A stretch of 64,000 nt of DNA, from contig NZ_AUDI01000004.1 of the NCBI RefSeq assembly GCF_000425385.1, forward strand, positions 496,001 to 560,000, read 5' to 3'. How positions within the stretch are numbered: the stretch's first letter is position 1; every line of letters begins with the position of its first letter. Below, in pieces: positions 34,281-42,802 of the stretch. Both the position numbers and the translations under genes were made by a program. Below the pieces are notes generated by a model that was not told the DNA's origin, made no database searches, and was given only the letters and a program-made list of their open reading frames with translations. The DNA is from Pseudoduganella violaceinigra DSM 15887 (GTDB lineage: Bacteria; Pseudomonadota; Gammaproteobacteria; Burkholderiales; Burkholderiaceae_D).

Positions 34281-37226
34281 ATGCCGACACTGCTCTTCGA
34301 TCGGATCTTATTTATCTTGTTTTTGTCTGTCACGCCTGTCCTTTGCGGCGCTGCCACGGCGGGTTTCAGTCCGATTAATTTGCACCAGCGTAGCTGGACT
34401 GCCAAGGATGGCGCGCCATCAGCAGTCATCGGAATTGTCCAAACTCCTGACCGGTGGATGTGGATCGCGTCGTTGAACGGGATATATCGCTTCGATGGCA
34501 CGCAATTTGAACGTTTCGCTTCGGGGAACGGCGTTGGGCCGAGGAGCGATATATGGGGGATGAAGGTACTGGAAAACGGTGATCTATGGATTGGTTACCG
34601 CTTTGGCGGCGCCAGCATGTGGCGTAGCGGCAGGCTGCAAACCTTTGGCGCTGAGGAAGGACTCAACGGGGGCAGCGTTTTGGACTTCGCAGAAGATGCT
34701 CGTGGCCGCGTGTGGGCGTCGACATCGCGAGGATTTCGTATATTCGATGGCATGCGTTGGACGTCGGCCGACGAAAGCAGCTCAGGGCGTACCGGTTCAT
34801 GTTTCCTTGCCAAGGACCTCGGCGGCACCATCTGGGCCCGGTGTGAAACCGGGGTGTACACGCTGGATAAACACGCTGAAGCGTTTGGCGGAAAAGTTCT
34901 CGATTTAAGTTTCGGACGAATGGCCCTCGCATCCGATGGAACCCTTTGGGCGACCGGCGGTGCTGAAAATGAACTTGTCGCACTTGCGGGACCAGGTAAG
35001 GGCAAGCCTGTTCCGGCTTGGCCGCGTCCTCGAGGGGGTAGTGGGCCAATGATGTTTGAGCGCGATGGCCGCCACATCTGGTCTTCCCAGCCGACTGGCG
35101 TCATTCGCTACGGGCCAGGCGAAAATGGCGACTTGTTTGGTGTCGCAAACGGATTAAGCGGCAGTCTTGCCAACTGCTTCTATCAGGACGACGAGGGCAA
35201 TATCTGGGTTGGCACTGAAAACGGGCTGGACCGCTTCAGGAAAACCGCATTATCCGGCGTAGCCCTGCCGCCGGCCTACTGGGATGCGGAAGCTATTGCT
35301 GCAGACGATGACGGTGCCTTGTGGGTCGGTAACGTGAAGGTGGCGGCGCCCGATATTCGCACGCTGGGCGAGCTTCCCACTCAGAACGCAGCGACCGCGG
35401 TGAGTGTCGTGTACAGGGATGGCGCAGATGTTTGGACCGGGGGACGTGACGGTCTTTGGCACTACGTAGCTGGTCAGCGTACCCGTGTTCCATTGCCCGA
35501 CTACGTCAAGGTAATGCAATTTTTTGCGATATGCCGCGATGCAGAAGGGGCCTTGTGGGTCTCGGTCCGGGGCACCGGGATTATACGGCTAAAAGACGGC
35601 GTATGGCAGCGGGGCGGTGGCTATCGGGGATTGGACGCCCCGGCGAGTTCGATTGCGCGCGATGGCCGCGGGCGAATGTGGTTCGGACTTCCGAATAACG
35701 GCATCCGCATGCTCGACGGAAGTGCCGTTCACGCCTATGGGGCAGCGGACGGTTTGGCAATTGGGTCTGTTCTGCAAATCCTCAGCGATGGTAAGGATCT
35801 GTGGGTCAGTGGGTCCGAGGGTTTCTTTCACTTCGATGGCACCAGGTTCAGGAGACTTGTCGGCGAAGGGGATGACGAGTTCCTCGGCGTATCAGGGCTG
35901 GTTGAATATAACGGTTCCCTTTGGCTTAATGGAGCCGCGGGAATCACAACGATAAGTAAGCCGGAGCTTGAGCTCTCCTTGTCTGATGCGAACCATCGTT
36001 TGAAATTCAGACGCTTCAATCATCTTGACGGCTTGCGAGGCGTGCCAACGAACTCTTTCCCGGTTCCGACCATGGTTGCCGGCACGGATGACAAGCTATG
36101 GTTTTCCACATCAGCTGGCGTCTTTTGGTTTGATGCAAAAAGTCCAATAAAAAATCACGTTCCACCGCGGGTCTACGTAAGGGGTATTAACGTCGATGGC
36201 GCCGACGTCAAACGGCCGCTGGGCAATGCAACAGCTATTCAACCAAACCCTGGCCGGATTCGGATCGATTTCACCGCCCTCAGTTTCAGTATGCCCGAGC
36301 GCTTACGATTCCAATATCAAGTGGAAGGTATCGATCGGGGCTGGCAGGAGGGAGGCGCTACCCAGAGCGCGACTTACACCGGACTTGCTCCTGGCTTGTA
36401 TCGCTTTCGAGTCCGTGCCGCCAACAATGACGGCATCTGGAGTGGATCCGATGCGGTGGCGGACTTCGAGGTAAGCGCCGCGTACTATCAGACCGTGTGG
36501 TTTCGAACGGTATGCGCATCCTTGCTTGTGCTGGTCTTATGGTTGCTGCACAAAGTTCGAATCGCCTATGTCGCCCGGCGTGCAGCCGAGGGTTACGCGA
36601 TCAAATTGGGTGAGCGGGAGCGGATCGCTCGAGACCTGCATGACACTTTGCTGCAAAGCGTCCATCTACTGTCCCTAAGGCTGGGCAGTATGCTGGATCG
36701 GATGCCATTGGAAAATACCTCAAGGCAGGAGATTGAACGCTCGCTTTGCCTGGTTGAGACAGCGCTCCAGGAGGGGCAGGACAAGTTGCATGGATTGCGG
36801 CGTAGCCCGGTCTCGGATTTGTTGGACGATGTAAGAAGCACTTTTCTGACCGAATTCCCGCAGTTTTCGCTGTCAACGTCGTTTACGGGCAGGGTCAGGT
36901 TTCTGCAACCTTCGGTCAGTGAGCAGCTCCGTGCCATCGCATTCGAAGCACTTCGCAATGCTGCCCGACATTCCGGGACTGAGCAGGTTCGTTTTGCCCT
37001 GGATTACGATACGCATGAGTTCACGATGACCGTGATCGATAATGGAAAGGGATTGCCGGAACATGTTGCCGCTGCAGGCTGCAGTAAGGGGCGCTGGGGC
37101 CTGGTTGGAATGCGCGAACGTATTGTTCAACTTGGCGCCGAGCTGGTGATCGATAGCCGGCCGGGACTGGGCACCAAGGTCAAGGTCGTGGTAGCCGCAA
37201 AGCGCGCATACGTCGGGCTGGAGTAA
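34281..37226 (+). CDS. Sensor histidine kinase with periplasmic two-component propeller domain
   Basis: 981 residues. A signal segment (ILFILFLSVTPVLCGAATA) precedes about 650 residues of repeats of the DxxGxxWxG type (EDARGRVWAS, DDEGNIWVGTENGL, DGRGRMWFG), which form a two-component regulator propeller. A Y_Y_Y beta-sandwich (around 640-710) ends in FEVSAAYYQTVWF, followed by one transmembrane helix, a HisKA_3 domain with His787 in RIARDLHDTLLQS, and an HATPase domain (GKGLP, GLVGMRERI). It senses a periplasmic signal and should phosphorylate the adjacent NarL-type regulator. Similar proteins often control glycan or nutrient uptake. Confidence 0.93.
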   Translation: MPTLLFDRILFILFLSVTPVLCGAATAGFSPINLHQRSWTAKDGAPSAVIGIVQTPDRWMWIASLNGIYRFDGTQFERFASGNGVGPRSDIWGMKVLENGDLWIGYRFGGASMWRSGRLQTFGAEEGLNGGSVLDFAEDARGRVWASTSRGFRIFDGMRWTSADESSSGRTGSCFLAKDLGGTIWARCETGVYTLDKHAEAFGGKVLDLSFGRMALASDGTLWATGGAENELVALAGPGKGKPVPAWPRPRGGSGPMMFERDGRHIWSSQPTGVIRYGPGENGDLFGVANGLSGSLANCFYQDDEGNIWVGTENGLDRFRKTALSGVALPPAYWDAEAIAADDDGALWVGNVKVAAPDIRTLGELPTQNAATAVSVVYRDGADVWTGGRDGLWHYVAGQRTRVPLPDYVKVMQFFAICRDAEGALWVSVRGTGIIRLKDGVWQRGGGYRGLDAPASSIARDGRGRMWFGLPNNGIRMLDGSAVHAYGAADGLAIGSVLQILSDGKDLWVSGSEGFFHFDGTRFRRLVGEGDDEFLGVSGLVEYNGSLWLNGAAGITTISKPELELSLSDANHRLKFRRFNHLDGLRGVPTNSFPVPTMVAGTDDKLWFSTSAGVFWFDAKSPIKNHVPPRVYVRGINVDGADVKRPLGNATAIQPNPGRIRIDFTALSFSMPERLRFQYQVEGIDRGWQEGGATQSATYTGLAPGLYRFRVRAANNDGIWSGSDAVADFEVSAAYYQTVWFRTVCASLLVLVLWLLHKVRIAYVARRAAEGYAIKLGERERIARDLHDTLLQSVHLLSLRLGSMLDRMPLENTSRQEIERSLCLVETALQEGQDKLHGLRRSPVSDLLDDVRSTFLTEFPQFSLSTSFTGRVRFLQPSVSEQLRAIAFEALRNAARHSGTEQVRFALDYDTHEFTMTVIDNGKGLPEHVAAAGCSKGRWGLVGMRERIVQLGAELVIDSRPGLGTKVKVVVAAKRAYVGLE

Positions 37227-37401
37227 TTTTAAAAGGAGTTGTCCTGGCCCAGCCCAGGTTGCCCATTGTCGAAAATCTTTACAATATGGCGTGGCTCGAC
37301 AAGGTATCACTTTCTAATTGCTTGTTTGTATGCGCTATTTTCTCTTGGTATGGCTATTGCTTGTGAAGTCATCAGCGTCAATCCGTCTGAGGGAGAGAGA
37401 A

Positions 37402-38154
37402 ATGAGCGCATTGAAAGATTGCCGTTTGGCCATCGCCGGTCTTGGCTTGGCCTTGCTTGCCGCAACGGCCAGTGCCGATGTCATCTTCAATAACTTCAAG
37501 GGCCCCAATGCCGACGCGTATACGGAAGAGTATCGTGAAGCCGAGTTCGTCTTTGGCACGGTGCTCAATAGCCTCAACGACACGACCATTAAGCAAATCG
37601 GCGTACGCTGGCAGCTGCTGCAGGATACCAACGTCAAGTTCCTGATCTGGGAAAGCGGCTTGGGCGGCTTGTATGGCAGCTTGGACTGGCCAGGCGGCAG
37701 TAACTCTCTTCTGTATTCTCAGACCAAGTTCTTTACAGCAGGCAGTTCGCTGGACTTCATTTATTCCGATCCGCTGTCTTTCAGCTTCGAGGCCAATAAG
37801 CGCTACGATATCGGCATCGCGTTTGAATCCGGTGCAGCAATTGGCAGCTGGGACGTTGTGAATGGCTGCTCGGCAGTCAATACAGCGCAGGGGGGATTCG
37901 AGTCGATCAACCGCAATGCAAACATCAGCGACTATAGTTCGCCGCGAAGTGACAATGGCTACGCTTGTGTCGATCCGCACATTCAATTGCTTGGCGATCG
38001 CCCGCAAGGCAGTGCGAATGAAGTACCTGAAGGCGTAACCTTGGCACTACTCCCGCTCGGCTTGGTGGGCATGGCGCTTGTCCGCCGGCGCCGCGCGCCG
38101 GCGACTACGTTGCTTCAGGCGGCGCCAACCCAGCAGCAGCCCCGTCGCGCTTAG
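37402..38154 (+). CDS. Exported PEP-CTERM-like protein
   Basis: 250 residues. A signal peptide (CRLAIAGLGLALLAATASA) and a C-terminal VPEGVTLALLPLGLVGMALV then RRRRA, the sorting-signal layout of PEP-CTERM proteins with Pro-Glu-Gly in place of Pro-Glu-Pro. ATG 37402 is preceded by GGGAGAGAGAA; an upstream start at 37318 would hide the signal. The body is beta-rich and matches no enzyme I know. About 20 residues follow the Arg cluster, longer than usual, and this tail overlaps the convergent PepSY gene by 108 bases. Confidence 0.8.
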   Translation: MSALKDCRLAIAGLGLALLAATASADVIFNNFKGPNADAYTEEYREAEFVFGTVLNSLNDTTIKQIGVRWQLLQDTNVKFLIWESGLGGLYGSLDWPGGSNSLLYSQTKFFTAGSSLDFIYSDPLSFSFEANKRYDIGIAFESGAAIGSWDVVNGCSAVNTAQGGFESINRNANISDYSSPRSDNGYACVDPHIQLLGDRPQGSANEVPEGVTLALLPLGLVGMALVRRRRAPATTLLQAAPTQQQPRRA

Positions 38155-39567
38155 CATCGCGCCCAGGGTACAAAGGGACGCCACCGTGACGTCCCATAAC
38201 GGGCGGGTGCGCAGGGCGGCTGTGAAGTCGAGCTGGTGCAAGCCATTGAATAGCCAACGGTTCCACTTACTATTGCTGTCGCTGTGCTCCACCAGTGCGC
38301 CTTGGACAGGATCGATATAGAACATGGTCTCATCTGCCGAGTCGAATTGCACGCGCAGGACGGGGAAGGGGCGGTTTGCATGGTGGCTGTAGTAATAGCT
38401 GTCGCCACTGGTAATCCTCTCGTATGCCAGTATAGGCATAGCTGGCCGCGTGGCATGCACGGCCTTTACCAGCACTTCATCCGAAATCGAGTGCGCGGCG
38501 GCGCCGTCTTGCGTGTCCAGTAGGCTGCGCGCAGCGCGATCAAGCGCACTTAGGTATAGTTTTCCGCCGACCCGCCGCCATTCCAGCTCAAGCGCACCGG
38601 GGTGGGCGCGAATGACCCGATCCAGGTCGATAGACAAATCATCTTGGCTCAATGGGCCGCCCGCGAAGGCGAGGCGGTCCGCTTGTGTCACGCCTGGCGA
38701 TGACAGCCAGTCGAACGGCGTAACGGAAAGCCAGCCGCTGAATAACCAGGTGAGCGTCACTGCGCCGATGCTCAGGCCGAGCCAATGATGCCAGGCCTGC
38801 CAGCCGCGATATGGAGACATTCGGCCACCGCCATAGCGCTGACGGAACCTCACGCGCTGTACACCTAATACCATGCCGGCCATGACCAGCACAAAGGCCG
38901 CCGCCGACGACCACATCACCGCCTGGCGCCAAGGCTGCCCATGTGTACGCAAAGGGGTAAAGTAGATCCAGTGGATCACCGACCCGGCCCAGTTCCAAGC
39001 GCGTTCACTGCGCGTTGTATCTCGCACCAGCTCGCCTGTCCGGCCGGATACGTACAGCACACTGCCGACAGCATCGTCCGCTTCTACCCGGTATAGCGGC
39101 CGGTGCATTCTGACGGCGCCGAAAGTCCATTGATCCAGCTCGATTTTTTCGACTGTGAATGCCGCGGCGCCTGGGGCGGCGCCGCCGGCGGATGCTCGCG
39201 CGATCGCCTCAGTGATATGCAGCGCGGCCCCGGTGTCGGCCCAGACGGACGACCAGCGTCCATTTGCCAGGAAATGGAAAGCCGGCCGGTCCGCTACAGT
39301 GTTGATCTTGACGAAGTCGGGAACGCCAGGCTGCGCCGTGGATTGCCATGCATCCCACGCATTGACCTTGACCTGGCCCGCATTGAGCGGCGCGAGCCAG
39401 ACCATGCGTTCCTGTGTACTCAGTTCGGGATACGGCACATACATCATGACGATGCCGGACCCAAACCACATCAGCACCAGGACGCCAACTGCGATGCCCA
39501 GCCAGCGATGCAGAAGGTGCAGCCGACGTTTCCAGGAGCCCATGGCGCCAGCGATCAGTAGTGCCAT
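38047..39567 (-). CDS. PepSY-associated membrane protein, putative siderophore/flavin-linked reductase
   Basis: 506 residues with N-terminal helix after LHLLHRWLGIAVGVLVLMWFGSG, a pair of central helices (AAFVLVMAGMVLGVQ and HHWLGLSIGAVTLTWLFSGW) and a C-terminal helix before LLLGWRRLK. Conserved histidines (LHRWLG, MHRP, HHWLG, HQLDF) fit PepSY_TM proteins such as FoxB-like reductases that reduce ferric siderophores in the inner membrane. It follows the TonB receptor with a 13-base overlap, so a coupled outer-membrane uptake and inner-membrane reduction unit is likely. ATG 39543 is an alternative start without overlap. Confidence 0.85.
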   Translation of the reverse strand: MALLIAGAMGSWKRRLHLLHRWLGIAVGVLVLMWFGSGIVMMYVPYPELSTQERMVWLAPLNAGQVKVNAWDAWQSTAQPGVPDFVKINTVADRPAFHFLANGRWSSVWADTGAALHITEAIARASAGGAAPGAAAFTVEKIELDQWTFGAVRMHRPLYRVEADDAVGSVLYVSGRTGELVRDTTRSERAWNWAGSVIHWIYFTPLRTHGQPWRQAVMWSSAAAFVLVMAGMVLGVQRVRFRQRYGGGRMSPYRGWQAWHHWLGLSIGAVTLTWLFSGWLSVTPFDWLSSPGVTQADRLAFAGGPLSQDDLSIDLDRVIRAHPGALELEWRRVGGKLYLSALDRAARSLLDTQDGAAAHSISDEVLVKAVHATRPAMPILAYERITSGDSYYYSHHANRPFPVLRVQFDSADETMFYIDPVQGALVEHSDSNSKWNRWLFNGLHQLDFTAALRTRPLWDVTVASLCTLGAMLSATGLLLGWRRLKQRSRRRAAPADKRHAHQAERE

Positions 39568-41657
39568 TGGACGGTCAGTTCGGCGTGTCGGCGCTCGCCC
39601 AGCAGATATTGGCTATCGCTGTACGAGGTACGGGCATACAGCTTGTCGGCGAGGTTGCGCAAGTTCAGCTGGAGCAGGATGTTGCGCTTGACGCTCCAAC
39701 CCAGTGAGGCATCCAGCGTGGTGTAGGCAGGCAATGTTTGGGTGTTGCCGTTGTCAATGTAGCGTTCGCCGACATAGCGCACACCGAGCGCCGCACGCGA
39801 GCGCTCGGTACGGTAGTTAAGCCACAAGTTGGAGGAGATTTTCGGGACGTCGGCAGGGCGCTTGCCGGCGCGCGAGAGGTTGCCGCTTTCGATCAACTGG
39901 TCGAAGCGGGCATCGGTATAAGCTGCGTTGGCTTCCAGGCGCCAGGCTGGCGCCAGTGCGACGCTGGCACTGGCCTCGGCGCCTCTTGAAGACTGTGAAC
40001 CGCCCTGGATCGACAGCGCTGGATTCGACGGATCGCGGGTGATGATATCGTCCTTGCTGATGTGGTAAAGCGCCGCAGTCCACTCCGCCTTACCGTTTGC
40101 CAGCGATTGTTTGATACCGGTCTCTACCTGGCGGGAACTAGTCAGTTTATAACGGCTGTTGGCCAGGTTCAGCGACAGCAGGCTGGTGACCGGGTCGCTG
40201 CCGCTACTGACTTGGCCGTACAGAGATGTGTCCGGCGCCACTTTCCATGTCAGGCCGAGACGCACGGCGTTGGCACGCAATTTGGAGCTGAAGCCTGCGG
40301 CACCCAGGAGGCTGGTACGCTCGACTTTGTATTGATCGTGGCGAACGCCGCCCAACAACAGCAGTGCTTCATTGATGCTGTATGCATCCTCAAGGTACAG
40401 CGCGTTGGTGATGGTGTCGGTGGTGAAGTTCGGCCGCAGAGGATCCGGGCTGTCGAAAATCCCTGGATTGAAACCGACAGCTGCCACCGTGGACGTGCCG
40501 CCGTAGGGAGCGTTATTCGTGTGCGTGAAATTGATGGTGGCCGCCTCCCATCCCGCCACGATGCGGTTGGCGCCGGCGTTCCAGCGCGCTTCGAGGCGAT
40601 TGCCGGCCTGTTCCTGCTCATGCCGGATGGCGATGTAGTCATTGCGCTCGACGGCCTTGGCTTGCGTATTGTAAGAATAGGATTCCGCGTTGCGCCAGTT
40701 GCGGTGTGCCTTCATGTAGGCCAGTTCGTTGCTGATGGTTAGCGCTGGCCCAGCGCGCCAGGTCAAGCGGGCAATTGCCTTGTTGTCCCTGAACGAAATA
40801 TCGGCGTCGCCGATGTCGTAGTTCTGGTCGCGCAATTCGCGCGAGATGCGGCCGTCAAGCAGCGGTGTACCAAAATAGCGTTGCGGCTTCTGTTCAACGT
40901 GATCGAGGGACAGGTCCAGGTCGAGATCTGCGGTCAACGCGTAGGCGAAGCTCGTCATGATTTTGCCATGACGGGATTGGCCGCGATCGATGAATCCATC
41001 ACTATGATCCGCGTAGGCGTCGATGCGGAACGCCGCCTTTTCGCCCAAGGGGCCGGTGGCGCCGATGCCGCCTCGAACTGTCCTGCCGCCGCCGATACCG
41101 GCCATTGCCTCGACGCTGGCGGTGCGTCGCGGTGCCTTGCGCACGGCATTAATGGTCGCACCGGTGGTGCCGCTGCCGTAGACAATCGAGCCGGGGCCGC
41201 GCAGCACTTCGATGTAGTCGTAGCCCCACGGGTCGGCCGGATAGGTCGCTGTGCCTGAGCCTACCTGAGGACGCACGCCGTTTTCCAGCAGCGCGATGGC
41301 GCTGTTGCCGCTGAAGCCGCGGGCGGAATAGGCGACACCGTTGCCCGGCGAGCTTGTGTCGGTCAGTCCGGTGGTGCGGGTGATAGCATCCTTGACCAGC
41401 AGGTCGCCGCGCGCCTGCATGGTGTCCGCGCCCAGCAAATCTACGCTGGCTGGCAGTTCCAGTAGCGTGATGTTCAAGCGGCTGGCCGTCGTACTCTCGC
41501 GCGCCAGTCCTAGTCCTTCATGCAATGACTCTCCCTGCACCGTGATAGTCGGCATCACGTCGGTCTGTTGCGCCCAGGCGCCGGAAGTGGAAAGTGCGGC
41601 GATGGTGGCAACGATGGGGCGCAGGGAGATGGCAAGGGTAGGACGGAACGGGATCAT
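39555..41657 (-). CDS. TonB-dependent siderophore receptor
   Basis: 700 residues. Signal peptide to about AWAQQ, then a plug domain (PASVDLLGADTMQARGDLLVKDAI, RGFSGNSAIALLENG, YIEVLRGPGSIVYGSG) and a 22-strand barrel ending in an aromatic (TVQWHY). The plug motifs are those of ferric-siderophore receptors. With the PepSY protein it forms a two-gene iron-uptake operon. I looked for a Fur box upstream and found none convincing. Confidence 0.93.
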   Translation of the reverse strand: MIPFRPTLAISLRPIVATIAALSTSGAWAQQTDVMPTITVQGESLHEGLGLARESTTASRLNITLLELPASVDLLGADTMQARGDLLVKDAITRTTGLTDTSSPGNGVAYSARGFSGNSAIALLENGVRPQVGSGTATYPADPWGYDYIEVLRGPGSIVYGSGTTGATINAVRKAPRRTASVEAMAGIGGGRTVRGGIGATGPLGEKAAFRIDAYADHSDGFIDRGQSRHGKIMTSFAYALTADLDLDLSLDHVEQKPQRYFGTPLLDGRISRELRDQNYDIGDADISFRDNKAIARLTWRAGPALTISNELAYMKAHRNWRNAESYSYNTQAKAVERNDYIAIRHEQEQAGNRLEARWNAGANRIVAGWEAATINFTHTNNAPYGGTSTVAAVGFNPGIFDSPDPLRPNFTTDTITNALYLEDAYSINEALLLLGGVRHDQYKVERTSLLGAAGFSSKLRANAVRLGLTWKVAPDTSLYGQVSSGSDPVTSLLSLNLANSRYKLTSSRQVETGIKQSLANGKAEWTAALYHISKDDIITRDPSNPALSIQGGSQSSRGAEASASVALAPAWRLEANAAYTDARFDQLIESGNLSRAGKRPADVPKISSNLWLNYRTERSRAALGVRYVGERYIDNGNTQTLPAYTTLDASLGWSVKRNILLQLNLRNLADKLYARTSYSDSQYLLGERRHAELTVQWHY

Positions 41658-42336
41658 GGAAGCTTCTCTGTATTAAGGAAATTCGAGGTGCACCAGCCCA
41701 CGCCCGGGCATAGCGCACGCCCGTGCGCAAAGCGTACGGATGCACGCACGACGGCCGTGTGCGGTTGCCTGAGCGATCAAAGAAAAATTGCGAACTTATT
41801 TCTGGCCAAGCCACACCCCGTAGCTTGGTACATGCATCGTGACTGGCCGGTCTTCTGGCTTGCCCTCATCCTTCCTGGTTCTTGCCTTCCCGCGCGTTGC
41901 GCAGTGGCGGATGAACCGAGTCGTCAGGCTTACAGCAGCGGGGGCTGCGCCGGACTGGTGCGAAATGAAAATCTCGCGTGTCACCGGCTTCCCGTTTCAC
42001 CCTCCCGCTGACAAGCTGGAGGGCACCATTCACGTATTCGGCGCATTTTACTTGCAAATTGAAGCAGTCAGGGAGAATTGTGCTCCGGGCGCGGTTCACG
42101 CATCAGCCGTCCAACGTGAAGTGCGCAGACAAATTCCTTGCTGGGCCGGTAGACACGCCGTACATCGCGTCCTGCATTGCGTTGGTTGGTTAGCGGAATC
42201 GCGCCTGTACCCCTTGGAAATCGAGTCGTGAGGTAAAATCTTCCGCTATCGTGGCGCAGCCGGAGTGCTTTCCCGGCCTGATAATCAACTCGGCTGCGCT
42301 GAAGCGCGCCGGCTAACTCAAGGACCTTAGGACGTT
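41658..42336. other. Upstream region of the siderophore receptor, no reliable gene
   Basis: About 680 bases. Several frames stay open (for example 41839-42231 on +) but none has coding character or a usable ribosome site, so I leave them out. The segment next to 41657 must hold the receptor promoter. The only clear structure is the bulged inverted repeat at 42254-42299. Confidence 0.5.
42254..42299. repeat. Inverted repeat with single bulged G
   Basis: The arms GCGCAGCCG-G-AGT and ACTCGGCTGCGC pair over 12 bases with one extra-helical G, around a 21-base loop. No T-run follows on either strand, so it is not a typical terminator. It lies 37 bases before the small membrane-protein gene. The bulged base recalls attC, but the R boxes are not in the right places. 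Confidence 0.6.
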
Positions 42337-42597
42337 ATGAGGCAAGCTGTATTTATGGGTGTGGGGGCGATCGTCGGCGCCATTGCTTGGTTGGCACTTC
42401 CTTCCGCTTCGCCGGTTCCGCAGATAGGTCGCGTCTTCCTTGGCGCGTTTATTGGGGTCGGGTTGCACGGCCTCATCTTCGGCCAGCTATCTTTTGTTGG
42501 TCGCGGCGGCACACCCGTGCAAATTCATGGGAAATTGGCGCGGCTGATCAGCGGCTTGATGATCGTCACATCGGCAGTCTTTTCGGTATTGGGGTAA
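42337..42597 (+). CDS. Small membrane protein of unknown function
   Basis: 86 residues with three hydrophobic stretches (AVFMGVGAIVGAIAWLALPSA, VFLGAFIGVGLHGLIFG, LISGLMIVTSAVFSVLG) joined by short polar loops, so an inner-membrane protein. TTAGGA precedes the ATG. Glycine-rich first helix. It stands alone between two TonB receptor loci and has no recognisable family. Confidence 0.65.
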   Translation: MRQAVFMGVGAIVGAIAWLALPSASPVPQIGRVFLGAFIGVGLHGLIFGQLSFVGRGGTPVQIHGKLARLISGLMIVTSAVFSVLG

Positions 42598-42757
42598 GAG
42601 GAGGGGGCCTTCGCGTTTGCCGCCATCGTTGTGGAGACACCGCTTCTACGCGAACTTGGCTCACGGCCAACACCGAGTACAACGGTTTGCCAAAATACTC
42701 CGTCGACCGGACGTGAAGGCTGCCGAGCTCAAAGCGCTCCTGCCACCTTCCAGCTAG

Positions 42758-42790
42758 GCGCCCGGCCTGCCAATTGGTAGGACCGGGCGC
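42758..42790 (-). terminator. Hairpin downstream of the 2.8-kb TonB receptor gene
   Basis: GCGCCCGG pairs with CCGGGCGC, and inside it CCTGCC with GGTAGG (one G-T wobble, one bulged A), around an AATT loop. It starts 12 bases after the receptor stop. No T-run follows, so it may act with Rho or only as an mRNA end stabiliser. Confidence 0.65.
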
Positions 42791-42802
42791 TTGAGGAAAC
42801 GA

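Noticed and set aside
41760..41815. Fur box upstream of the siderophore receptor
   Set aside because: A weak AGAAA...TTTCT symmetry exists but matches the 19-base Fur consensus poorly.
42254..42320. attC site upstream of the small membrane protein
   Set aside because: The bulged stem and a nearby GGCTAAC are suggestive, but the RYYYAAC and GTTRRRY boxes do not bound the stem.
42598..42757. Gene tail reading HRFYANLAHGQHRVQRFAK on the + strand
   Set aside because: It has coding flavour but no start and no recognised family, so it cannot be told from chance or a small relic.
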